NCBI GenBank assembly: GCA_000328365.1
Contig: KB303655.1
Coordinates: 94,856-158,855, forward strand
Source of the DNA: Capitella teleta
Taxonomy: Eukaryota; Annelida; Polychaeta; Capitellidae
DNA: 64,000 nt
Direction: 5' to 3'
In this document: positions 36,187-49,000 of the stretch, in pieces
How the letters are laid out: every line of letters begins with the position of its first letter
How positions within the stretch are numbered: position 1 is the first letter of the stretch
Translations under genes and position numbers: made by a program
Notes under the pieces: model-generated
The model's database searches: none
Seen by the model: the letters and a program-made list of their open reading frames with translations, nothing else
Told to the model about the DNA's origin: nothing

Positions 36187-39076
36187 CTATTTCGTGATTA
36201 TTTTTTCCAAGTATTTCAACACCTTTTCGTCTTTTATCATTTGATTATGCGTCACATAATCAAACGCTTCTACTGTCACGGGGTACTTCGAACCCAGAGC
36301 AGTGTTTTTCCAATCCTCACACCCACGAAGACTACGCGTTAACACAGTATTATCACCATCCGCGCTGACGTGCTCTGGTTGTGAATCCGGAAACTTTCCC
36401 TCGCCATACACCAGTGTCTGTGGCGTGGGTAGCTTGTCGCCATAGTAACAATTAACCTTGACCCCTGGGTGTGACATGTCATAAATAGAATCATTCCACA
36501 TTTGAAAACCTTGCGCGAACCCAATATCATTCATCATGGCTTCGTATTCGTACGCAGTGTAATTCCGTTGAGCTGTCTGCACAAGTACTTCATCCTTCCC
36601 CCAGCTACCCGGTGACGGAAAGAGCGCGAATCCCGATTGGGCGTTCCTCTGAGTGCGGCGTATCGGCTCCAAGAGGCTCTCCCTGTCATAACCCCATGCG
36701 TACCCTGACAACACAGCATGCACCATGGCCACAGATCCCCTCCACGGTGTACTCAGCGTGACTAGGCTTCTTACGTAACGGTCCTTCCATTCTTGGCTCT
36801 GTGACTGAAGGAAATAGTGTGCCATGATTCCTCCCATGCTGTGGGCCAACAGAGTGACTGGCTCTCCACTGCTTTGGTCGTGAGCATTCTCGATCAGTTT
36901 TTTGAGGCGGCTGTTGAAGTTATTTGGTTGTGATGTTGGCCCATAGCGGAAGTCATAAGGAGCTCCAAAGAGGTTCAATCCACTAGAATATCCCCAGGAA
37001 TTGAAGGCTGTGTGAGAGAAACAACAATTAATCTCATTCAACCATTATTAGAGAAATATATGGAGGATTAAAGGGTAACCAGATGTTAAGTAAGTGATGT
37101 CAAGTACATGTACTGCATTGTATCTTGTAGGTGAAATGTTCATATCATTCAGTGCTAAGGGCTAAAACAGAAAGTTATTAACAATAATTTTGTTCTGCTG
37201 TGTTTGCCAAATGTTTTCAAGAAGTTCAAGGCCATATCTGTGCATTGAAATCAATCAAATCTGTTATCATTCTTAAATACTATAATGATGTAACGATAAG
37301 ATAAATACAGTGCAATGTACATCTGACAAATTGATAATTGCAATAGATATCGCTGACACATTACATCACACCCTCAACTGCATGAAGCAAAGTCAGTAAA
37401 AACACTGTCATTCTGTATTATATACAAATAGTATTTCATTGATTGATCCCCCAGAGATAAATTAATTAAACTATAATCATAAAGTATCTATTGGTCATAC
37501 AAAATGAAGAAGTAAAAATTAATACACTGTAATTAAAATTGCATTAATTGGATGAGTTATCCAGACTTCCCAATGATATGCAAACCGCTCCACGAACAAC
37601 GAATATCAGAAATGCAACACAAACGATAATTTATGCCATTCTGTCAATTCAGATACATATATATTGCAAGCTTGTGAAGAATGCCAACATTGCCAAAAGT
37701 AACAGTTTTTTCACGGATGCATAAGCTACAACGGTACCTCTGTGTACACGGCTTCTGAACAAAGATGCAGCTGCCAGGATGATAAATGCCTCCCAATAAA
37801 TTAATCAAATTGAAATATCGACATCGTACATGTATGANNNNNNNNNNNNNNNNNNNNNNNNNNNNNNNNNNNNNNNNNNNNNNNNNNATCTTTTTTAACG
37901 ATGACCTTTAGGTACTGGCACCCTGACATCTTAAGTCTTACTCACGGTATGTCTTTTTTCCCGTTGCATTATCATTAATGACATATTCATAATATCGTGA
38001 CCTGCAATATTAAAACTTTATCATTGCAGGTCAGACAGATTAAAGGAAATCGAACAAAACATTTTGTAGACGATTGTTCTTCAAGTGCCATGGCCTTCGT
38101 GGAAGAGCACTGCTTGATACTATTCAATGTCTGAGTGGCATGTCTCTCACGTATTAGCACAAAACCAAAATGCTCTTAATTATCTGTTACCTTACCTTTA
38201 ATTAAGGGTAAACCGTACGCCCCTATGTCTCCGAAGATCCATGCCGCGAAGGAAGGATCGATGCGTTCGATGGTGTGGGTTTTGCCCCATCCAGGCACCT
38301 TGACCCGCACCCCTGGATGGTTGGAGTAACGAGTGGTATTCTCGTTGAATTCCAAAAGTAACAACCTCGACCAACAGTCAATGTTACCTGCGAAAGAGAT
38401 ACATGTATATATACTTTCTTTGATCGCAAAGGAAGTTTCTTCACGCTATATATTTGCACGCAAGCAACCTCGGTTTCAGATATTGACCAATTGAAAGCAT
38501 CATCTATGTACTGCCCACTGCCACTTATAACACAATTTCCACATGCGTATTTGGATTCTAAAAAATACGATAATATCCAAGGATCAGAAGAAATATTGTT
38601 CAAGGCGGATTCGTATACATGTAAAATTTATAATTATATCCGTTGCGCCAAACTGCTGCGAATACTGGTACGTATGTAAATGTAGTTCCCTAAATCCCCC
38701 CAAGACAAACTTACGCCCTCCTCCCCTGCAATGCTACCCACAGCGCAATTACAATTACGTTATCTACCAACAAATGAAACCAATGTAGTATCTCACCCGG
38801 CCGTAGAACTTGCCACAGATTCAGCCAGGATCTTCTCCAGTCTTCTGTATTCCAAGATAAGCAATCGGCATCTGGGCTGTCCGGATTCAAGTGGATCTTC
38901 CACATCAACTGGTTGCCTCCATGTCCAGGAAGGAAGACTACAGGACTATTCCATTGAATACTACGTTGTTGATTGGAGGTCGACGAACTGACATGGAAGG
39001 CTGTCGAGATAGACAGTATCAAGATGAACACTGCCAGGAGTCCAACCAATCTGGTCAGTCTGATTTTATGCTGCAT
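36187..39076 (-). CDS. PLA2G15: Lysosomal phospholipase A2 group XV / LCAT-like, 3 exons
   Basis: Exons 38797-39076, 38196-38387, 36187-37007 sum to 1293 bases, 430 residues. The family comprises alpha/beta hydrolases acting as lysosomal phospholipases and acyltransferases. Seen: an N-terminal hydrophobic signal or anchor (LVGLLAVFILILSISTAF); PVVFLPGHGGNQL; the GVRVKVPGWGKTHTIERIDPS segment matching VDVRVPGFGKTFSLEFLDPS of human PLA2G15; GAPYDFRYGP; the serine nucleophile motif AHSMGG; SLVTLSTPWRG; the aspartate in DGDNTVLTRSL; and the histidine in THNQM. It has far fewer introns than neighbouring genes. An assembly gap lies in the second intron. Confidence 0.95.
37838..37887. other. Assembly gap, 50 N
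   Basis: Fifty undetermined bases inside the second intron of the phospholipase gene; the true length may differ. Confidence 0.99.
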
Positions 39077-39957
39077 GGTTGAAGTGCTGACGCTACCTAT
39101 ACGAGTGAATTAATGGAAGTGCCGAATCAGATTATACTCGCCAATTAATGGAGACTCATTGCGCATGCAGTTTTATCGTGATAACATATTTTACGGTCAC
39201 GTGACGCAAACTGCATGAGTCGATCGCAGCGCGCCTTCTTTATTTTGCGGACACTTGCTGGCACAAATAGTGTGATTTCCATTACTAGTGCAAGATTAAT
39301 TAAACATTTACATGTAATCGTTTGAAGGTGGCGTGCAATGCATGAAGGTGATTTGAGTTACGTTGTCCTTGTATATTATACGCATATACATTGTACTGAT
39401 ATGATTCCGTGGAAGCAATAGGAAAAAAAGAAAGAAAGAGATTCCTCTTCGCCTAGCATCCGATATGCTAAAGATTATATCTTCATATATATAGGATGCT
39501 ATCTTCGCCCTTCCAATTCAGAGAGGAAATTTGGTTGCTGGCAACGCTAATTATGCGCATGGAATTCCCACCAAAATATCAATGACGTCATTCATCCGAA
39601 TGTGAAATGGAAACCACGTGGCAATCACGTTAGTCGGTGTGTGCTTCTGAATTCACGAATGATTACTGTACATGTAGTTGGCGAATCGGAATACTAGCAG
39701 CTTATTACAACTACATTGTAATACGTATAGGTACAGTGTGTAGGCGTATCACAAATTCCCAGCACAGGGTAGACCTATAGGCCTTTAGTAGGCCTATACA
39801 CTAACTCTCAAACACTCCAAACCAGCAATTAACGGACTGAACGGCAGAGGATCTGAGAAGCACAATGCAGTATGTAGTGCAATGTTCTGCCACATGTTAC
39901 GTCATAATTATGAAGCCGAAATCAGGTAAAGTCGTGGCACGTAGATGAGACATCCCA

Positions 39958-40130
39958 GTGGGCACAACAACGTTGTGTCAACGTTGAAACTACGTTGAAT
40001 CCACGTTGTGTTTTGATTGTTTATGAAAGTTGAAACAACGTCGATATCACAACGTCGAGAAATCAACGTTGAAACAACATGCACACACAACCAAAAGACA
40101 ACGTTGAATCTACGTCATTATTGATCTCAT
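39958..40130. repeat. Degenerate CAACGTTG-type tandem repeat, edge of a DNA element
   Basis: It starts with CCCAGTGGGCACAACAACGT and then repeats GTTGAAAC, CAACGTTG and CAACGTCG words eight or more times. The CCCAGTGGGCA edge resembles ends of DNA elements found in many animals. No mirrored end was found, so it is probably a fragment. Confidence 0.5.
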
Positions 40131-41346
40131 TTTTTACTTAATTTGTACATGCAATTGACAAAATTCTGCATTTAATGAATAAATGAATGAGTTTCATTCA
40201 ATGGGACTTTATTACACAGATACATGCACATACAAGGTATCTAGTACCAACACTCCAACACCAAATAAATCAAATTAAGAAGGCTCAAACTCCTAACGCT
40301 GGCATATACGAGACTGAGACGAGATATGGTAGAAGTAGATAAATCACGACTGATAAATATGATACCGAAATCACTAAAGATACTAAAACATCAAGAGGGC
40401 ACCATCTAAAAATAAGGAAGGATGCCACAAAAACAAACATGAAAAATACTCATTCAATTACTAATTAAGTTGTTGGGAGCATATTTCAAACAAGAGGCGG
40501 TCACAATCAGGATGTCGGTTTCCGTCACGTCATGCCTCTTCATCACTGCCTCTGGGAAATGAAGAAAACATTGCATCAGCGGGCAAAGTCGTGGCACGTG
40601 GTTCGCAGACTTAAAGGGAGGGAGAACTGCTTAAAAATGGACTTTGAGTCGTTATTTGATGCACCAAAAATGATTCCTATGCCTGGCCCACACAAGGAAT
40701 ATCATCGCTAACGATTTCGCGGGAGATATATTGTTAATTAGGCGTGACGTCATGAGCTGTGGTGAAACACCGAGTTCCCTATCTTTTACAATGGGTCTCG
40801 TCATATCAGCGTGTCCTGCGACTAAACCCCTGGATATTTTTTTTTCGGAAATAGATAGAATAATCATTTTGCCACCAGTCATGCGCAAAAAAAAAAAATA
40901 TTTTTCGCTATTTTTCTTATTTTAACAAGCGATTTTCTAGGACACCTCCCATGGTTTCTCATCCTGAAACAGTAAAAAGGTCAGCCAGAGTGCACCACGC
41001 ATGCGCAATACTGACGCTTTCGTTTCGTAAACAACAAAGATGTCATTTTATGGCGAAGATGCTCTGTTCTGATTGGCTGAACTCGATAGCTTCATGAGGG
41101 CAACGGGACCAATCACGGCAAGCCGTCAGCTGACGTTTGCCTCCTATACTTTACAGTGGAAGCCATTCTCCCATAGGCGCAATGCTAACCCCGATATTCG
41201 GAATGCATTATTTCCTTACACTTGCATCCAGGCATGGTGCTTTTGGCACGGAATGCTATCAATTGGTGTTATGAGTCAATAGAACATCACTTAAAATTTA
41301 ATTCCCCATCCCTTTAATTGTGGACTTTTTTAATTGAGTCCAGGTG

Positions 41347-41420
41347 GCAAGTGCCTTCGGCACTTGCACAGCTAGGGGGGTCGGGGGGCATGCTTCCCCG
41401 GGAAAAAATTTTAAATAAGG
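41347..41420 (+). repeat. Hairpin plus GCATGC palindrome motif
   Basis: GCAAGTGCC-TTC-GGCACTTGC is a perfect nine-pair hairpin. It is followed by ACAGCTAG and a second near-palindrome, GGGGGGCATGCTTCCCC, then GGGAAAAAATTTT. This looks like a repeat-family terminus, but I cannot name the family. Confidence 0.45.
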
Positions 41421-43098
41421 AAGCAAAACTATGGAATCTGAGAATAAAAAACGTCACTTTATATATATGAGCACATTTCTCAAGATATAATGATTGAAAT
41501 AGACAGTTGAAGGACTATGGTATCATTGCGTTACGCTTCAGTTGATTTGTTACCATGCAGGCAACAACAATCCTTGTAACAAAAGGGGTACAATTGGTTG
41601 TTAAGAAATGTTTATTCTGAAGCAAAGTTAGAAGATGGATCAAGGTTTTAGTATGTTAAAAGATGCACTAAAGACGGCAGACATAAGTTAACAGCTAAAA
41701 CAAATTCAAACAGAATCCAAACTAATTGTATGTGAATAAGCGCCAGAAGGCCTACATTGCACCTTGAGAAACACAATTTGACAAATACTACAATCGCAAT
41801 TGAATCCGCTATGAAAATTTGCCCCGACTCCGATCAAGTGATCGAGTCCGCCATTGTACTGAGACCTCATGTGGCATGCTCACTGGAAGTTAAGCGAATT
41901 TATTGAATTGAATTGTTTAATTGTATTTAAGAGACACCATAAAGAATTGTTATGATTAAGGAATGAACAATGGATTTAGCTCAATCTCATATAATTATCT
42001 GCAACTTTTTTTTTCTCTCTGGAGAGTGGACTTTTACTCAGGAAATGGGTGGTTCGTACACACCCATCGAACCCCCCCTGGCTACGGGCCTGCATAAGGT
42101 GCGGCTGGTTTTCAACGACACACGCCAGGTGCATATAGGTTATAACAAGTGATAGGAAACTGTCTATAAAGATATATTGTAGTGTGGCGTGATCTCATCA
42201 CCCTTTTATGTAACTTGTTCTTCTCCGATTAACCCATGTTCAGCTCTTTCACAGAGTCATGACTGAATAAAACAATAGTAAATAGAGCATTTCACAAAAT
42301 CCATTGAAGCATAAAGAACAAGACAAATAAGAAGGTCCGCTAATTTTTATTGATATACTATGCACACCGTGATGAAAGAGGTGGTTCTGATACCAGAGGG
42401 TTTTATTTTAGAAGCGATGTATGTAACGTTTAATAAAGTGTAAAAAATAGGGACAAATGGCAAAATTGGGAGGCATGCTAGATGTTATATTAAACAAAAC
42501 AATATTTGCAAAAAGAGATTCAGGAAGCCAGCAGCTATATGAATGCTTAAGGGAAAAAAAACCTACCCCATAACTTATTAATTTTATAAAATAATAAACA
42601 AATGGAAAAATATTCCTTGTGCAAAAATTATTAGTCAAAGCCATTAATTACTGAGGTAGTCGAAAGCTACATGAATTTCAAAAGAAATTGCAGGGACTCA
42701 TTTTCAATTAATCACAAAAAATTAACCCAGATGTTATTATAAAAGCAACATTAATTAATAAAAAGTAGCAAAAATAAAGCTACATTTGACCACATTTAAA
42801 GAGGGTTTGGAGGGGGGAGGAGACCTGAGGGAAAACAACATTTAATAATAATAACAATAATATTAATAATGATAATTTCCTTAATTAGCAGCAATTATTT
42901 AATTAGCAGGACCCTGAATTTGCCCCGTGAAATACAGAAAGCCAGGCAAGGGGAGGAACACAACATAATTTGGTTATTTGTATCGTATGATAGACAAATG
43001 AAGGCAAGAAACTTTGAATACAGAAATACTGATACATAAACATGGATATTAACTACTCAATATAAAGTATAAAAAAGAAATCCCGTTTTCCAGCCTTC

Positions 43099-46000
43099 TT
43101 AGGCGTACATCGTGGTTTGGATGAACTGAGGGGAAAAAAGGAGAAATAAAGCAAGAAGTTTACAATACAAGTGACTCACGTGGTCCAGAGAGAAGTTAGC
43201 ACTTCCGTCAGCAACCATGGCTTCTTTGAAGACAGCTGCAAGAAATAGAGGCGACTTAGACAATACTGGACGACTTAACTGATATCAAAACACTTACAGA
43301 ACATGGTCTTCAAGCGGGCGACGCAGTGGATGTAATCATCAAATTGAATCTTTCCGTCACGGTTGCTGTAGCGTTTCACAAGGCCGTTGAAAGTTGCGTT
43401 GCTGACCTTGAAACCTGTGAAAGTCGGTTAGTTTCAATTTGTGATTCGATTTTACGGATGCGTACCGATGGCGTGGAAGGCTTGACGCAGTTCAAAACTG
43501 TTGAAGTTTCCGCTTCTGTCCTTGTCGTATTGTTTGAAGACTCCCAGATATTCAATAAAACAAATATTCAATAAAACAAATATTCAATAAAACAAATATT
43601 CAATAAAACAAATATTCAATAAAACAAATATTCAATAAAACAAATATTCAATAAAACAAATATTCAATAAAACAAATATTCAATAAAACAAATATTCAAT
43701 AAAACAAATATTCAATAAAACAAATATTCAATAAAACTTGTTCAATTAATCGATAATTTATTTGCATACCTTCCACAAGCGCAGATCATTCCAGACCTTC
43801 TTAAATTCATCGTAGCCCAACATTCCGGAACAATCCTCCTGAGGAATTCACGAATCAAGGAAACAAAACTCTGACACAATCAATTGGTGAGGAGTTAATT
43901 GAAGGATACGTCCATCATGGCGACCATTCCCCTGCACGTGTCAGCGCTGAATCCATCAAACTTGAATTCTGAAAACAACCCAAACAAAATGCTGAAGTAT
44001 TTAATCACAGATTGGTGTTTCAATCTAAAACATGCGGAAATTAATCAAATATGCACACGCAGAGATAATGTGTCTGATAACAGAAAGGAAGTGTCTGGAG
44101 TATGTATAGTCAGAAGCGAGTATATTCAGCCGTATAGCAGAAGATAGCAGAAGGGGAGAAGGGAGGGACATGACATGATGGGGTTTTACTGCATACCACC
44201 ATAGACAGTAGTATACAGCTCCCGGCCTTGTTACGCAGTTGGGCAGCACTGCAGAGTCACCGAAGAATTACAATTATAACGAATTACAATTATAATTCAC
44301 AATCATAATGCCCATGGCCTGATCGGGCCTCAAACCCGGGACCTCGACCCCCACGGTCGGCATAGGATTGCAATCAGCCGGTCAAACCGACTGAGCGGGA
44401 GGAGGGAGTGAAAGGAAGAGAGAGGACCAGGGGCTTTTAGTTTTAGGTAACAAAATAGCGAAATCATTCCCAGAATAGTAACTCGGACACAGCACCAAAC
44501 CCAGCATATATCGACAGAAAAGCACTTTCATATTTTGATTTGAGAAGCAAGGTAAGAGTGAACTAATCAGTGATAAGCTCCCGCATGAAATAATAAATAG
44601 CCGCCCTCTACAGTGAGCTGAAGATAATTGTGTGAGTGATTTACCTTTTCCTGTATATGAAGTTGATTAGAAATATGGAAAAAAATAAATTTAATTGGAG
44701 GATTAGCAAACTAATTAACGGGTTTTTTTTTTTTTCAATTCAAAATTTACCGATTTTGAATGAGCTGAAATAAAAGTTTTAGGTTGTTACTGGTGACGAC
44801 AAAGCTTTGAACTGTTTTGGAAGTTATAAATATATTCAGGAAATTAAATATATATATATATATATTTTTTTTTGCTGGTACAGTTTAATGCTCTGTGTCT
44901 TAAGGTTTTAGGGGGTATAAGAATCTGCTGAGTGTATTTTAGTTGATAAAATTAAATATAGTTAAAATGTAACTTTCAACAAACTCAGCAAATTGATCTA
45001 AAAAAAAAAATGAGACAAAATTACAAGAGGAACAAGATTAAGGATGAAATAAAGTGCTCCTCTGAATATCAACAAAAAGACACCAAATTCCTTTGTTTTC
45101 CATAATAAAAATGTAAGATCGTAAATAAAAAAAAAAAAAGGTGAAAAAAGTTTTATCTTTCAAATTTTGCTTTAGATCATACAGGCTTCCACCGTTAATT
45201 AAAAGAATACTCACGCTCATTAGCTAATTGTAATGACACATTCAAAAATAAAAGTGATTAACACAGGGGATGTTAAACACACAACACAAAAGCACAAAAA
45301 CAAAAATAACATGATTCAAAGGGATTTTTAACGAGCAATTTTTTGTTTTAATCAAAATTTTTTTTCTTACAAAAAAGCTAAAAAGCACATAACAAAGAAG
45401 CAGCTTAAATATTTAACTAAAATAACTGGTTTAAACGTTGAAAAAATTTGACAAAAAATTAAATTTACGGATTTCTATAAACTCAGCTATGTTATAATGA
45501 CGGTGACACCTACCTTTAAGGAAGGCGTTGTTCAAGATGTCCTGCAGTTCATAAGCGTCGATCTCCATATCGTCTCCTGAGATGCGCCTGAAAGCCTCTC
45601 GCATCTGTTCGTCCTGCCTCACGTCTTCATCCGTGAGCTCAGCGGACGGCTGCAAAGTTTAAATCAAATTAAAACCGTGTTCTAATTAGTAAGAGCAGCC
45701 TCTTTGATGGTACATGTAAAGCCAAGCAGTAATACTAACTTATGCAAAGTATAAATATCATGCATAAGCTAAAAAGGATAATTTGTTCGTAAATATTTTC
45801 TCTGCATCGTCTACAGTGGATCCCCCATTACATCGCTTTAATAAATTCAGAAATAAGTGAAATTTATAATATTAATATTTTTTTTCACAAATAGGGTGGC
45901 ACTGTTAAATGTTCAATCAATTTTATAGCAACCAGTGAATAAAAAAAATAAAAACAATTCCATGTTAACAAAGTAAACAAACAATTAAAAAATAAATAAA

Positions 46001-49000
46001 TAGAAATTATAAAAGTGTCTGAAAAATAAATTACGCACACACACACAAAAACAGTGCATTGTGAAAAAATGGAATCCGTCACACTATAATCATGAAAAAC
46101 ATTAATTATGGGAGCGTAAAATGTTACAGTAAGCATTCTTATAGGTACATTAAACATAATAAGATTACAAGTCTGTGATCACTGAAGCTCTTCACTTCCA
46201 GAGTGTGCTAACATCACACTCAAAAAACAATGCTACCATTTGAACCAAACCACGCTGACGAACATACGCCCAGAAAACATCCTCTTTCGGTTGCTAAGAA
46301 GAAGCATCATCGAGATTTGAGGAAATTGACCCGACGCAATAAAAACTTACAACTGGACCATCAACATCATCAGATCCCTGTACGAGGATTGATAAGTTAT
46401 ACCGAGGTAAACGTCGACTTATGACTGACTTACCTGCTGCGATGAGTTATTCTTAGAACGCCAGCACTGTGTGTATCAAATATAATTGTAAATTACTCGT
46501 ATTAAGAACTTAAAACCCAATCGGTGAGTCCACACTGAATGCGAATGTACAGCATTCTCACAAAACGCTAACTCACCTTTGAAGATGAGAGCTCCGGCAT
46601 AATGGATACTGGATAGGTCCTTACTTTTAAAAGCCATGAAAACCAACTCAACAAGATATCTACAATATTACAAAGACCTTACGACAGACCAATATGAAAC
46701 AAGACTAATTACCCAAACAGGACGTCTACTCTCTCTACAATGAGTGCGAGAGGGGCAAGTAAAAAAAAAAAAAAAAACCATCTCACCAGAATGTAAAAAA
46801 ATTAAAAACACATTAAAGAATGGGGTAGGAAGTGGTCAGGGAGGGGAACAAAAAAACGAAGTTATACAACATGGAGAAGGGACCCTTCCAAAGAGGGGGG
46901 AAATACAAATAACAAAATCATGCGACCATCATCAAAATTACCTTCTCAGCACTCGGCTTAACTGGCTGATCAAAGAAGGAGAGATTTGAGATATATTTTG
47001 ATTGATCAATTTGTTGGATTTTATAGTAACTAGGGTATGTGGGGGGTATCTTATAGCAGATTACCTTAATACAGACTTACCCGTCTACGGTAATCACCAT
47101 TATCAAGTCCATTACGTTGCTGTAAAATTAGTTATTTTGTTCAAAGTTTAATTACTGGTTAGAAATTTGAGAAAGCGTTTTTTTTTTCTTTTTTTTTTTC
47201 GGGAAGAGCATTCTTAAGGACAACAAAAACAGGGAAATATAAAAAACATATACACATAAATTTGAAATGTATATCGTAACAAAACTTACAATATATAAAG
47301 TTAAATTAAAAAAAAGGTTCAAACTCGGGGAACAAAAAAAAAAAAAGAGACTTAATCAAAAGGAGGTTTTAATTTTTTTTAGCTTAACGACAGTTTTCTT
47401 TTGAAACGGGGAGAACAGATATTCCATATCATTACAGAGTAAATACAAGTTATTCACACCAAACATACCTTAACATGAGACTTTTTGGGATCTTTAACCT
47501 ATGAGAATATTAAATAACGCAGTGTTTGGGTTACAGCATTTAAATATGCAGATTTTAGCATCATTAACATCTTTCACTGTGGAATGAGACGTCAACAGTG
47601 AAAGATTACCATGAGTTTTATCGTCATAGCAACAGTTTTATCGGTGAGCCTGCGAAGCGAGAAAGCAGGATGAGAAGGAGGCCAGCAGGTGGGCTCACCC
47701 GACGATGTGACCTCTTCTTTGACCTCTGCGGACGATGAAGTCCGTTTGTGTCCCTATTTGGGTCAAACTTATTGAACGGTTTGACAGGCGGGGTGACCAC
47801 CTCATCTAGATCTCCACTGCTAGAGCGGCTGGATCTCCTGCGATCCTTTTACAACATAAAAAAAAAAAAACACCCCAAATACACGTAAAGCCATGAAAAA
47901 AACAAACATTGAAAGCAGTGAACGAAATGAAATGCCATGCGATTCTATTATCTATTATGATGATTATCTTATACAGTAAAAAAATTTTAGCAAATATTTT
48001 TGTGAAGAATGTGAAAAATGTTATAAATTTGAGCACAGATAAAGCCACCATACCTGGACGTCATCCATCTTAGTCTCCTCATCCATCTCTCTGTGAACGA
48101 GGAAAAGATAAATAAACATAAACATAAAAATGGAGAAAGATAGACCTACCCAGCAGCTCCTTGTTCCTTCTCAGAGAAAACTCTGAGCAAGAAATCAGCC
48201 TCCTGGTTAGGTTCAAAGGTCGAGGGAACAATGCAGTACGATCCGGGGGGCAGCTTGTGGCGGCCACAGATCTCACGCATGTTAATGAATGACGGCGATT
48301 TTGCCACAGATGCGTTGTACTTGAAGTACTTGATATCCATGGGTCCAGAGGAAGCGTCGTCTTTCAGTTTGTAGATAGCGTAACCAATGGTCAGCATGTC
48401 CAGTCCCTCAGAGCGCTTCTTCCTGCGTTCCTTCTGCATCAGTCCAACGATGATGGTTCCGGCGTCTTCATCATCGCCCTCATCCGGATCTGTGACGTCA
48501 ATCCGGTACTGCGGGTTGGTCCAGAAGGTGTCCAGGTAGTTCCTGCAGCCACCAGCAGTCACGCTCCTGATCCACGCTCCGTCGTGATTGGTCGCCTGCC
48601 ACTTGCGCTGCATGGTCGATGCCAGCTCCTCAGTCAGAGAATCTGGACCCAAGTTACAGATCTCAACTTTCTGGAAGTTGGCCTGGAAGTCTTTAAATGC
48701 CATCCTGATTATGAATGAGAGATAGAAGTGAATTTGAAGGCGCAATTAAGTCGGTTGGATGTTTACCAGAATTCACCGTCGTCGCTGAAGTTGAGTCCAT
48801 GCTCCTCGCGTTCCTCTTCGCTGATCAGGGACCACTCGCGTGATTTGTCGCTCCAAGCGCCGTTCCATTCGTGGTCATCACCCCATGGGTTACGCACACG
48901 GATCATTGGGAGGCGGCCTTCCGTGCGAGACGTCTTGATGTCAACCTGGTTACGAAGGAAGGAGTTAGCGAGGGTTGGGGAACTGCAAAGCGATAAATGA

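Larger units (their letters stand above)
39077..43098. other. Intergenic region between PLA2G15 and calpain
   Basis: It contains a CAACGTTG-rich repeat (39958-40130), a double-palindrome motif (41347-41420), a fragment GGTGGTTCGTACACACCCAT near 42049 that looks like a repeat edge, and AAT-rich microsatellite sequence near 42840-42870. No gene recognised. The calpain 3' end lies at the right, with a minus-strand AATAAA near 42347. Confidence 0.5.

Noticed and set aside
46230-46424. Open frame of 64 residues, basic and His-rich
   Set aside because: Lies in a calpain intron on the opposite strand, with no recognisable domain.
46577-46608. Possible extra calpain exon ending CTCATCTTCAAAG before a good donor
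   Set aside because: The only clear acceptor gives a 32-base exon that breaks the calpain frame. It could be an alternative start exon, but nothing supports it.
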